From the NCBI GenBank assembly GCA_944472155.2, contig OX235271.1:107397256-107461255 (forward strand): DNA of 64,000 nt, read 5' to 3'. The notes below the pieces were generated by a model that was not told the DNA's origin, did not search any database, and saw only the letters and a list, made by a program, of their open reading frames with translations. Position numbers and translations under genes: made by a program. Below are positions 32,226-42,129 of this stretch, piece by piece. Every line of letters starts with the position of its first letter. Within the stretch, counting starts at the first letter, position 1. The stretch is from Trichobilharzia szidati (lineage: Eukaryota; Platyhelminthes; Trematoda; Strigeidida; Schistosomatidae).

Positions 32226-32445
32226 AACTGTTTTATTTATTTCTAACTGTTGTATAGTACTAAACATGGTGTAGATTGCATACAATTTGTTTTCAGGGAG
32301 AATGCTGCTGTGTCAGAGTCACTTTATATTCAGTTTAAATATTTTATGCCTTTTGAAATGTGTTTTTGTTTACTTATTGTTTCTTGTATTTATTGATTTT
32401 ACTTTCTGACTTGATTTGTTTCCTTTACTGTCAACACACACATAG

Positions 32446-32628
32446 GTTGAATTAGAAGATATTCTACGATCACACGAAAATCAGCTGCGCAGAATCTTAT
32501 CAAACACAGATCAGTCTTTAGTACAACAATTACCCAGTAGCTTGGCGAATTTCATACAACAAATAACTATTTCAGACAGTCCATCATCATCACGTTTGAC
32601 AATCAATCTGATTTCATTTATAAACTAA
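32446..32628 (+). CDS. KDM5: KDM5 terminal exon M
   Basis: 60 codons (residues 1135-1194) and a TAA stop at 32626-32628. It starts VELEDILRSHENQLRRILSN, continues helical, and ends SRLTINLISFIN. The acceptor is CACATAG at 32439-32445, in phase with exon L. I see no GT donor that would let the gene skip this stop. The protein therefore ends soon after the PLU-1-like region, without the C-terminal PHD3 of some vertebrate KDM5 isoforms. No canonical AATAAA was found in the 0.8 kb that follows. Confidence 0.82.
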   Translation, partial: VELEDILRSHENQLRRILSNTDQSLVQQLPSSLANFIQQITISDSPSSSRLTINLISFIN

Positions 32629-33717
32629 GCGAAGTTCTGTGCGTTTTGCTTACATTCAAAGTTAATCTAACACCTTGTGTCCAATTTGTTGAATATATTT
32701 TATCCTCATTGGAGTGTAGTTGATTGGGAACACGGATCGATATATATATAACATATATTGAGATTAGGTCCTTGAACTATTGCAGCTTATTTACAAAAAT
32801 ATCTTTGCTATTATTTACGCGTCGCTTGGTGATGTCTTGCTGTTGTCGGAGTTGTTTTTCTCACATTCATATCGTCTCTTGTAGAGAGGCCAGTCGTGTA
32901 AAAAGTTGGCTACAATCCAACAAGTGTATTGCTTTGCTAATAAGTAAAATTCTTTCTAGGCTCAGTTGATGATAACACTTTGTAGTATTTCTTTAGTAGG
33001 TTTTCCACTCTGTGTGTTGTATGTCGTGTGTGTGTGAATTCTTTTTAATCTTTGGCCACTTACTTACCTATCCTAAATAATATTTTGTCATATCCATTTT
33101 TGTGTATATTCATCAGCATTCATTTTCTTTTCATTATTCACATAAGCCAGCCTATATATGGTTTTTTTTTAACTTTAATTGTATTGGCCAGTACTACTCT
33201 GTTGTTGCTGCATTTGTTCTCTCCATTTCACTGAAATTATCACTTATTTTGCCACACATATTTTATTTTTATTCTGTTGTATAATTGATATTTTAACCTT
33301 TTGTGTAGCTGCTGCTCATTGTTAAATTGTCATTATTCATCACCATTATTATTATTATTATCACTATTATCTTTATCTTTATTATTATTATTATCATCAT
33401 TTTCATATTTTTAACTTATCTATTTTAAAAATCTGTATCACTATTGATCTGAAAGTAATATTTAAAAAAAACAATATCTTATTCAATATTCAATTCTTTT
33501 AAGTTGATTTTCACAATTAGACTTCATGGGTAACTTTATATAATTAGAGGCGTAGAGAGATGACTTTTTTTTATCAACTCAACCATCTAAAGTATATTTG
33601 CCCTAGTTGTGTAGATCGATTAATTACTGAAAAACTGTAGCCAAAATGTGTTAGATCGCAACTCTACAATATTGAACTAGGGATCTGTGTTTTTTGTTGT
33701 TGCAGTAAATGGATTTT
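32629..33717 (+). other. KDM5 3' UTR and flank, AT-rich
   Basis: The transcript end is not resolved. The region is AT-rich, with an (ATT)n tract at 33343-33400 and pyrimidine-rich stretches. No coding or mobile element was recognised. Confidence 0.5.
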
Positions 33718-33729
33718 CAAATGTGAAAT

Positions 33730-34116
33730 TGTTCCACCGAGGGAGAGGGCTCTCGAGTAGTTGCGCCACAGGATGATACTGCTTACCGGTGTTGTCTCGC
33801 AAGAGGCAGGGGTGAGTGTGTTCAGTTCTCCTGAAAACCAGTACTCAGTCAATGGGTGTACCACTATGTGAATGTGCGTCGGTGACACAGCCGCAGAATG
33901 CTGCTTGCCGGCCATGCAGGTGGTCCGGGATTCGATCCTCAGCCGGTGCACCCCTTTAGCTTGCTAAGCCAGTAATAAGACTGATAAAGAGGGAAAGTTG
34001 GGCATGAGACCAGCAATCCCATCCCGTAAAAATAAACACTACTGCTACCGAAACTTCAAGCCTTTCTAGCTTGAAGCCCTATGTTCCACTGGGAACGTAA
34101 AGGAATAAATAAAATA
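33730..34116 (+). mobile_element. tRNA-derived SINE B1 with extra 5' segment, 12-bp TSD
   Basis: CAAATGTGAAAT at 33718-33729 recurs at 34117-34128. The last ~240 bp (from about 33877) are a standard B1 SINE with the RTE-like tail CTATGTTCCACTGGGAAC. The first ~145 bp (33730-33875) are not found in the 20.7-kb copy, yet lie inside the TSD. So the insertion was a composite: a longer master, a 5' transduction, or two SINEs. Confidence 0.85.
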
Positions 34117-34733
34117 CAAATGTGAAATAAAGTTATTCATACTTTGTTTCCAATGCCAATATCAAAGTACTTCTGTTCCGATTTACAGGTGTTATGGATT
34201 ATGTTTACATTGATTGTTATTGCTAAGAGATGTCCCTTGTTGAATTCTATTACCCACCCACCCACCGCCATAACCAAATAAGTTGGCACTCATCTTCAAA
34301 GTACAATCTATAGGACTAACACTGACAGAAGTAATCACATTTGATTGGAAGCAATATTTGCGTAAACACTGATCTAAATAGAGCATATCTCTTTTACATG
34401 AGGTAATTTGTGACTTACGTGATTACAGTTAGTGACAATAGGTGAAGCTGCTCAATAGTAAAATCATTAGCCTGTTAAACGGTGAATAGACAAAATAACA
34501 ATACCTCAACTAGAGTTTATCAGTAACAGAAGACTTTTGTTACTAAATGTCGTATGAATTAGTCTGAATTCGATTACGTTTGGTAAATCACACAGTCGAA
34601 ATTCCAGCAGCGTATGTAAATGCCTTTGGAAAGTAGAGTTTATTATTCGTATAACCCTACAGTGTATGTATAATGTAGCTAAACATCAGTAGCCATGAAT
34701 TAAACAACCGTTTCTACTACCCTGCGTCGGTGA

Positions 34734-34915
34734 CACAGTGGTTATGACTCTCGCCGGCCATGCACATGGTCCGGGTTTCGATCCCCTGCCGACGCACGCC
34801 TGATATCAATGGTCGGCCTATAAAATTTGTCCTACCGATATCACATGCTGAAAATTCTGTACTTGTACCGAAAATATGGTGTGGAATCAAAGTAAAATTT
34901 AAAAAATAAAATGTT
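34734..34915 (+). mobile_element. tRNA-derived SINE family B2
   Basis: GCGTCGGTGACACAGTGG head with box B GGGTTTCGATCCCC, then the B2 tail (CTGATATCAATGGTCGGCC, later ATGCTGAAAATTCTGTACTT, GGTGTGGAATCAAAGTAAAA). It matches 25665-25856 end to end. Confidence 0.85.
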
Positions 34916-35765
34916 AAGTCAGAGTACCTCGAAAACCATCATTACACAGACTAGTAAATTATGTATTGTTTAAAAGACTACAAGGATCTGATTAAGACGT
35001 GAATATATTTTTTAGTTGAACTTGTCATTTTCTAGATTTGTTAATCATAATTTTTGCGATTTAATTCAAATGAATTGAGAGTATAAGTTACCATAGATAA
35101 TTTAAAAAATATGGTTTTCAAGGTTAAACGTAGCTTCCAAATCATACCACTGTAGAAGACATGTTGCGATTCTCTTAAACTATCAGCAAGTGAGATTTGA
35201 CGGTAAAAAACATTGCTAGACTCTTCAGAAATACATCAAACAAATTACGTGAAATATGAAATTTTCTTAAACAATAGAAATATAACAGTAGGTATGAAAA
35301 TAAACTACTAGAGTGGTCTGTACAATAATGACTCAACTGAAAGAAATAAGTCATTCTACTATGTAACGTGTATTCACTAAGTAAATTGATGTCATTAAGG
35401 CAATCGCGTTAATTTAGTCAATTTTAGGATAGTAGATTATGCCAAAATAAACAATTTACTAGATTATGTCAGTTAAGCATCCTCTGGAACAATGAAGGTA
35501 ATTCCTGATTGTAAAAGTGAATGGAGTTAACATAAAGCATGTGCTACAAGGATAAGTCATTAACACTAACAGTCCCTCATGTTTGGTTGGACTAATTTCA
35601 AATCACTATAGTAACCAAGATGGCTAACATTGTATTAAACCCAGAAATAATGAATATTTTTTAATTGGTGGCGTCTTGTGCAGATTTCTATGTATTAAGT
35701 TGGTATGTATTTGTTATTAGAATAATGGTATGTATAAAATAAAAAGAACTCGAACTCAAAAAGCT
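34916..35765 (+). other. Intergenic, no feature recognised
   Basis: AT-rich sequence without a repeat family, coding signal or RNA gene that I can recognise. Confidence 0.5.
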
Positions 35766-35769
35766 TTAC

Positions 35770-36900
35770 AACAAGAGGTGGTTATTTTATGGCGAAGTTG
35801 ATTTGTTTGACATTTGAGCCTTCACATCTCCCGTACTTGTTAATGAACCTGTAGTTTTTCAACATCTTTTCGAGAAACATAAACTCTTCCTCTAATTTCT
35901 CTTTAGAGTATATTCTCTTGGCTCTAAAGTATCGAGTCTTGACTAGCGCTCGTTTATAGCTATTTGGAGAGCTAGGAGAATATGCTCTAAAGAGAAATTA
36001 AGGGAAGAGTTTATGTTTCTCGAAAAGATGTTGAAAAACTACAGTTACCCTGAGAGGTTCATTAACAAGTACGGAAGATGTGAAGTCTCAAATGTCAAAA
36101 AAAATCACAGTGGGGAAAAAGCCCATCTTCATTCAATTTGATTTTAAAGGTGAAAATATTGCAGCAATTATCAACAGAAGATTGAGTATGTCACTTGACG
36201 GAGCCTGTCATGCAGTTAAACTGGTTCCCGTATATCGGACAACATGCTCTTTGGTGTAATCAAAAGTTGATAGATACCCTTCTCATGTATGTATACAGAT
36301 TTACTTGTATATACGAAAGCAGTTACATTGGGGAAACAGAAAGAAAGGAACACCTCTGATTTTCTGGACATGTACAAATGCTTTCAGTAGTGCCACTACC
36401 AGGCATCTCCTGGATACGGGTCATGAGGTAGATGCCGAAGGATCCTCCAAAATTATCAATAGGCAAAAGAGTTCAATTCTCCTTAAGTTTGACGAAGCAT
36501 TCTGAATCAATCGCCTGAAACCGATTTATGCATTCAGAAAGAAGCGGTTATCAGTCTTTCCTTTCCCTGGGAACTGAATATCTTTACTCTCTCCTTCGCT
36601 TGATTACGTAACGCCAAAAAAATCTAGTATGTATGATTATTATTGTTTGGAATAAAGTGGTTATTATTATTAGCGCTGTATGTATGTATTGATTTTTTGT
36701 TGAAAAATGAACTCCCTGTATAGATATGTTAAAATTGTTTCTGTACATACACCTAATAATGTCTTTGGGCTGTAAGCAGCTGATGAGAAGTCAATGGAAT
36801 AAATGATGGTAACATTTCAGTCTGCAAAAACTGTCGTTCTTGCTTTATTCAAATTCATAAAGGGGAATAAATGTATAAAGTTAGGGAATTCTTAAAAGCC
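35770..36900 (+). mobile_element. Penelope-like element (P2) with inverted hairpin 5' end
   Basis: The connector (EKLREEFMFLEKMLKNYS type) is present twice as an inverted repeat: 35815-35935 minus, 35980-36095 plus. The endonuclease remnant is at 36250-36545 (CIYESSYIGETERKEHL, then ATTRHLLDTGHEVDAEGS), followed by the terminal sequence 36600-36870. Several frameshifts and a stop after DEAF make it inactive. Confidence 0.8.
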
Positions 36901-37938
36901 AGAATGTCCCAAACAAGAACTAAGCAGCTGTCCAGCAATCCCTAGTTTTCGCGATCAAACTTGAAAAAGCGTATCATTTTTTGTGACTACTCTAACAGCC
37001 TCTACTTCGTTGTTCCTCTACCACTTAAACCTGACAGTATATTTATCAATCAAACACAGCATTAGAAGTGGAAATTAGAAATTGGACACATTGTCATGTA
37101 TTTAATTGGCATCATGACATGCCCTGTACAGTTTCAACTGTCACCTTCTCACCACTTTTCATCCTGAAAAGATTAGTCAATCTGTTGAGATATATACTGA
37201 CTTTTGAACTGAAAAAAAATGACATGTCACTAGGCTATTCAAATACGTGAGAATAAATTTGTCCGAATTCTAGTTCACTCATAATCCTGTCTTTTGAATA
37301 ACTTTGCCACAAAAGTCGACTGAAAGTGAACGCCATGCAGCTAAGTTGTATTCATTTATACACATAAAAGTTGTTGTTAGTGTAACGACAGAAGGCAAGA
37401 GTCAGGCAACAGATCATTTATTAAGGAAATCAACGCATATTTATATATTTTCATGTACATTATTACGGATATTTAAGTAAACGAACACAGTCTTCCGATT
37501 GGTTGTTTCTCACGTAAAGTTAATCTTTCATCTATTTGTGACTGTTTCTTGAATGTCAAATCCTCTATATGTTAACTGCATCCGCCTACTCAAAGTCTGC
37601 TGTGGTCGGTTTTGAATCAATCTTTGTTCACATCTTCTCACGACAAATCTTGGGAACGTAAATATTGACGTAAATTACTGTCTACCAATTTGGCTAGTAG
37701 ACAGCTCTCACCACATTAGTACAGTTGATTTATTATAAGCATTAAAAGGACTATGGGACCTAGGCATAGTAATCATTCGATCAGTTCCGACTGCCATAAT
37801 AATTATACTGGATTTCTGTACGTCCCTACTATGTAATACAACAAAATGTGACTAATCACTCAAAAAATATTCCCACACTGAGAAAGCAGAAATAGATGAT
37901 TGGCTGAGAAGGCAGACATTTTTTGCTCCAATTGAAAA
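36900..37938 (+). other. Intergenic; LTR-like start at 37381
   Basis: TGTAACGACAGAAGGCAAGA at 37381 resembles the sequence at 63651 (TGTAACAGCAGAAGGCAAGA) and begins like the solo LTR at 47571. I cannot place the other end. The rest shows nothing recognisable. Confidence 0.4.
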
Positions 37939-37981
37939 GAAAATAGGATGATATTGGATGGTTGGAGGCAATCGGCAGGAA

Positions 37982-38025
37982 GCCTTGGACCTAGGTTTCG
38001 TGCTAGTTGGCACTCGTCAGCAAGG
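37982..38025 (-). ncRNA. Type I hammerhead ribozyme, monomer 1
   Basis: On the minus strand: stem I GCCTTG pairs with CAAGGC; core CTGACGA; stem II GTGC/GCAC with loop CAACTA; then GAAA; a short palindromic stem III around CCTAGG; and cleavage triplet GTC directly before the stem I 3' strand. All universally required core positions (CUGANGA, GAA, A15.1-U16.1, H17=C) are present. Confidence 0.9.
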
Positions 38026-38061
38026 CGTATCTGCAACCTTGAAGGAACTCATGTCCCTTCT

Positions 38062-38128
38062 GAGATTCGAACCCGCGTCACCCAGTGCTGCAGTCAGAGA
38101 CGTTACCACTGAGCTATTCGGGCTCGCG
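38062..38128 (-). promoter_or_regulatory. tRNA-like internal pol III promoter, monomer 1
   Basis: Box A TAGCTCAGTGGT and box B GGGTTCGAATC match the tRNA-gene consensus, spaced about 35 nt. The acceptor-like ends do not form a tRNA, so this is a promoter rather than a tRNA gene. Confidence 0.8.
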
Positions 38129-38321
38129 ATTGACCTCCTGTAGGACTGTAGTGGATGTTTTGATTTGACACTAGTAACTAGTGTGATGCATCTAGTCCTC
38201 TCTTTGGTGCAGACTGAAATCTATCAGTCAGGTTGTAATGTGGCCACCATTCTAGGTAGCTCGCCATTACGGTGTACATTGTTTGTGATGATATTGGATG
38301 GTTGGAGGCAATCGGCAGGAA

Positions 38322-38365
38322 GCCTTGGACCTAGGTTTCGTGCTAGTTGGCACTCGTCAGCAAGG
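38322..38365 (-). ncRNA. Type I hammerhead ribozyme, monomer 2
   Basis: Same sequence as the ribozyme 340 bp to the left. Cleavage at both would release exactly one 340-nt monomer from a dimer transcript. Confidence 0.9.
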
Positions 38366-38401
38366 CGTATCTGCAACCTTGAAGGAACTCATGTCCCTTC
38401 T

Positions 38402-38468
38402 GAGATTCGAACCCGCGTCACCCAGTGCTGCAGTCAGAGACGTTACCACTGAGCTATTCGGGCTCGCG
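38402..38468 (-). promoter_or_regulatory. tRNA-like internal pol III promoter, monomer 2
   Basis: The second copy of the same A/B-box segment. Transcription from here would read through both hammerheads of the dimer. Confidence 0.8.
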
Positions 38469-38934
38469 ATTGACCTCCTGTAGGACTGTAGTGGATGTTT
38501 TGATTTGACACTAGTAACTAGTGTGATGCATCTAGTCCTCTCTTTGGTGCAGACTGAAATCTATCAGTCAGGTTGTAATGTGGCCACCATTCTAGGTAGC
38601 TCGCCATTACGGTGTACATTGTTTGTGATAGGAAAATAGGACTAGAAAATACAGCCAACTATTTATATAAGTCAAATTCCCACGATGTTCAATAAGTCAT
38701 TAGTCTGCAACATAAAAAAACAGCCTTTTGACTTAATAGCATAGACGAACAAAAGTCTGAACCTTCATCTACAGGTAATATAAACACTGACTCAGAATCT
38801 ATCTCCTCCTGTCCGAATATAGAAGTCAAATCACATAATGTTAGTTGAATGATATTTTAGCTGCACGTAAATCTCATGCTTATGTATGCGTATCACAGGT
38901 GAGTGATATGCAATACGATTCTTTTAATGTATGT

Positions 38935-39410
38935 TATTATCATTATTATCGTTTCCTTTAATTCCTAGAGGAACATAGGGCTTCAGCTGTGCGTCTCCAT
39001 TGTGTTCGGTTCTCTGCTAGAGTCTTCACCTGGTTCCAAGTCTGCCCACACGTTTTCATCTCCTCTTCACATGACCTCCTCCAAGTCACCCTTGCACTGA
39101 TGACCAACTCGCCGCTTCCCTTTTGGGTTCCACTCGAGGGCTTGTCTAGTGATGTCACTTGATGGTTTCCTCAGAGTATGGCCAATCCACCTCCATTTCT
39201 TCCTGCCTATTTGTTTCACAATCGGTTCCTGGTTGGTACGCTCTCAGAGATCTCTGTTGCTGATCTTTTCTGGCCATCTGATCTTGAGTATTGAGCGAAG
39301 ACAACTGTTAATGAAGGTCTGTAGTTTGTTTGAGATGCTCTTTATGACGCGCCAAGTTTGTGATCCGTATAGTAGCACTGACTTCACATTGGAGTATGCA
39401 TGACCATGAG
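38935..39410 (-). mobile_element. RTE/SR2-like 3' end with C-terminal ORF part
   Basis: On the minus strand, 39158-38958 encodes GELVISARVTWRRSCEEEMK, then TLAENRTQWRRTAEALCSSR and Asn before a stop, the classic C-terminus of RTE ORFs (Asn-Arg-x-x-Trp-Arg, Ala-Leu-Cys-Ser). The (ATT)n-type tail is at 38935-38950. The 5' part is truncated at about 39410. Confidence 0.88.
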
Positions 39411-39775
39411 AAAAATGATGTTGAAAGACGGTCTAAACGAAGAATATTTTTTTTCAATACATTCTCTTCAGGTTCTTACAATTATAAAGCATAATATTTG
39501 TTATCGTTACAATAATGCAATTACAAAATGTGAGACGATGACGGTGATGAGTTTGTAGAGTCTGGAACAGTATGATTGTACAGTTTTTTCATTGTGGATG
39601 TTACAAATAGAAACATTGTACATAACTTTTGTTTTAAAACGATTCATTGTAAAGTATACATAACTATGAAGTACAATCTAAACTACAGACTGCTGCTCTT
39701 CGCTTCGTGTTCTCACTGGTCCATACTGTCTACTTGTTTCACTACTAACCGTGTTGTATCCTTTGGATTTTTGCA

Positions 39776-39861
39776 GGAACCTCCCATCCTCATCCGAAGA
39801 CTATTCTACAACCGGTGCTCAGCTTCTACCAGGAGACACAACTCCAGCAGTGAACGCTCTG
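39776..39861 (+). other. Possible orphan terminal exon (low confidence)
   Basis: After a TTTTTGCAG acceptor-like sequence, the +2 frame reads NLPSSSEDYSTTG, AQLLPGDTTPAVNAL and a stop. It could be a terminal exon or a piece of an old retroelement. There is no upstream partner exon in view, so I do not call a gene. Confidence 0.2.
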
Positions 39862-40142
39862 TGAATTATATTATTACCATTAATCTTTATAACTCGTTAA
39901 CTGTATTTTTATAATACACTGTTACAATATTCTAGTATTTTGTACCATTACCCAGCCCTCTATTAAGCTCCCTACAAGTTAAAATAGATTCATACAAAGT
40001 AGGGAAGGAAAATTGAGAAGTCAGATAAAGGTTGTAAAAGCTGTCAGATGAGCAGGTAATACAGAATTGTATGTATTAAAGAGGAGATAGGAAGATTGGT
40101 GTGAATGGTTCATTATAAAATATAGCGAAAATATTCATTCAA

Positions 40143-40590
40143 ACATCTATAAAAAACAAAATAATTGAGCAAAGAATATCCTTTTCGATAATTTCCTCTT
40201 CTGGCTCTACAATTATATATGTGTTTATATACATAGAATATTCTAGAATAGTAGTCAATATCAATGTTAGTGTTTTTTAAATAATATCGATTTGTTAATT
40301 AAGAACAATGGAATTACAGTTCATTAAAAATGCTTAAATTATAGTAATAAAAAAAATAATATAATAGCAAATAGAATATCAACTAAAATTAAGAAAATTT
40401 CTACAAAAAATTGAATATCATTCGAACCTAGATGGCCAAGGTAAGGACAATGTCTGAACTAGCTTCTTTTGGACACATAAATTAGACTTCTTAATGTGGG
40501 GATCCCAACGGCCTCAGCAATATTTAGTAAAGGAACTCTCAAGGCGAAGTTAAGATTTGTTGGTATCCGGTAAATGACTTTGAAATATGT
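40143..40590 (-). mobile_element. Penelope-like element 3' remnant (P5, second copy)
   Basis: It is about 95% identical to 29565-29990 along its length, with small indels, and breaks off where the endonuclease coding begins. It is an independent, shorter 5' truncation of the same family. Confidence 0.8.
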
Positions 40591-41144
40591 GATATCAAAC
40601 AGATAATATCACTAAATAATAAGTCCAAACAGTAGAAATGGAAAACTTGATGGTATTGAAAGAATGCTAGAATCAAGGTTATAAATTATAAAACATTACG
40701 GTTAGAAGTGTTAGGATGGAGATAAAAGTGAACAAAACAGGAGGAAAGGCACTCTTGGAAGAGGGGGGTGGAGGGAAACTTTGATCTAAGTTTGCCCACG
40801 GTAGGTGCAATGCCTGAATTTCATCAAATTTTATAAGTGCAGTGTATAACTGGTTATTACTGTAACGAAAAATATTACATATTTTATAACTGTATGAAGC
40901 AGAAGAGGATTTCATTGGAAAGAATATCCATCATCCAAACTGACTTTTAATGCATGATATGGGAATATTTCATACTCAAATTTTAAAATTATGCTAAGCT
41001 TGAATTCAGCTAAGTTAAGATGTCTCTCTGAGAATCATATTGCTTCTTTAAGTTATTTCGATAGTAAATTTGCAAGAAAATTTAGACCCGCTACCTAGAC
41101 ATTTTCGTTTAGAATTATTATGAAAGAATCAGTTACTTGGCTAA

Positions 41145-41594
41145 TCTTCAAGAGTTGGTTTGTAAGGATTAGATTTGTTTTTAAGAGTTTGCCCACGGAT
41201 TGATATCAGTTAGAGAACCATTGAAAACCAGGAAGCACTGAACAGCTGTTTCATTCTAGTTTGGGAATCATTAGCAGTACGCACACACTGGGGCTCGAAC
41301 CCAGGACCTTCTGGATACAAGGCAAGCTCGTATACCATTCACTTGCTACAGGACAGAGTTTCCTGGAGTTCTAGTGAGAAGTCGTGACCAGTGTGAGGAT
41401 GGATGTCCCGCCGACGACATTGGTTGGTAGTTGCGCTAAATCAAGAATTGGTAGAAGTTAGAATTCATGGGCTGGCCATTGAATCGGGTCCCAGTGGTTG
41501 AATGCCCTACGAGCTTGCCTTATGACCGGAAGGTCCTGGGTTTGAACCCTGGCGGTGGGTGCGTACAGCCGATGATTCCCAAACTAAGAAGGAA
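41145..41594. mobile_element. tRNA-derived retroposon family A, head-to-head composite
   Basis: The left arm (41150-41345) is a minus-strand copy of the promoter, hammerhead-like block and tail. The right arm (41346-41594) is a plus-strand copy from the leader through box B to the tail. ACTTGGCTAAT at 41134-41144 and ACTTGACTAAT at 41595-41605 form a probable TSD with one mismatch. Confidence 0.8.
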
Positions 41595-42129
41595 CTTGAC
41601 TAATGTGATAATTCCTTTCATAATTTTCGTTCAAATAGGAAAGGGAGTAATCAGAACACAGATCCTGCCATCACCTACAAATCTATCATCAAATAACAAT
41701 GAACATGTGTGTGATCACTACTGGAATGCATCGGCAAAACTGATGATAGCGTCCTGTATATTATTAAGTTATTCAAATATGTGTCCAAATTCTAGGTCAT
41801 TTGAATTCTTCTACATTTTAGCAGTATAGATGCATAACAAATACCTTTAGGATCTGATTGATATAGTATTGATTGAAAGTGATATTTTTTATAGTGACCT
41901 TGTAATTATTTCAAATGTTTAGTATCAGTCTGAAATAACTAATCACTGAGGGATGATATAATTAATGTCTGACTAATAGTGGTGTCAGTTAAGCTAAGAA
42001 TTTACGGAAAGTATTAAATTCAAGCAATAAATGCTCACTGAAATAAGGAGTTTGGAGAATAAAAATTCCTTTTTTGTGACCGTCAAGTTTTCTTAAAGTT
42101 ATTCCTCAGATGCATTGACACCGGTACAA

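Larger units (their letters stand above)
29215..32445 (+). other. Intron L/M with PLE remnant, telomere-like tract and a retroposon
   Basis: A 3231-bp intron. It contains the P5 PLE remnant (29560-30180), a degenerate TTAGGG-rich tract (31080-31240) and a family C tRNA-derived element (31890-32225). The stretches 30180-31080 and 31245-31890 have nothing I can name. Confidence 0.7.
1..32628 (+). other. KDM5: KDM5-type histone demethylase locus (3' part, 13 exons)
   Basis: The gene is assembled from 13 exons joined by GT-AG introns whose phases all agree, giving 1194 residues plus a stop. The family removes methyl groups from H3K4me2/3 in the nucleus, using Fe(II) and 2-oxoglutarate. Order seen: most of the JmjC domain, the C5HC2 zinc finger, then a long PLU-1-like helical region. 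Bases 1-200 are the end of an upstream intron, so the 5' half lies outside the window. Introns run 0.9-4.9 kb and are largely made of retroelements in both orientations. Identification rests on near-identity of the JmjC core to animal KDM5 proteins as I know them; the C-terminal third is assigned by frame continuity rather than similarity. Confidence 0.93.
37949..38631 (-). mobile_element. 340-bp retroposon tandem dimer with hammerhead ribozymes, 10-bp TSD
   Basis: Two 340-bp monomers in direct tandem (period: 37951 to 38291) appear identical. GAAAATAGGA at 37939-37948 recurs at 38632-38641, so the dimer is one insertion. Each monomer, read on the minus strand, has a pol III-type promoter (box A TAGCTCAGTGG, box B GGGTTCGAATC) and downstream an intact-looking hammerhead. 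The layout fits a self-cleaving, possibly circular RNA parent, as known for Smα-type schistosome satellite retroposons and plant retrozymes. Confidence 0.92.

Noticed and set aside
37381..37850. Full LTR at the TGTAACG start
   Set aside because: No matching 3' end or paired copy could be located; similarity to 63651 covers only the first ~20 bases clearly.
37958..38483. Repeated 61-codon plus-strand open frames in the tandem dimer
   Set aside because: They overlap the tRNA-like promoter and hammerhead on the other strand and are chance ORFs repeated with the 340-bp unit.
37949..38631. CRISPR-like or ordinary satellite array
   Set aside because: Only two units, long monomer, internal promoter, ribozyme and flanking TSD fit a retroposon dimer better.
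39576..39914. 112-codon open frame at the possible orphan exon
   Set aside because: The more protein-like reading is a different frame starting at the AG; neither has supporting partners, so only a low-confidence note is kept.
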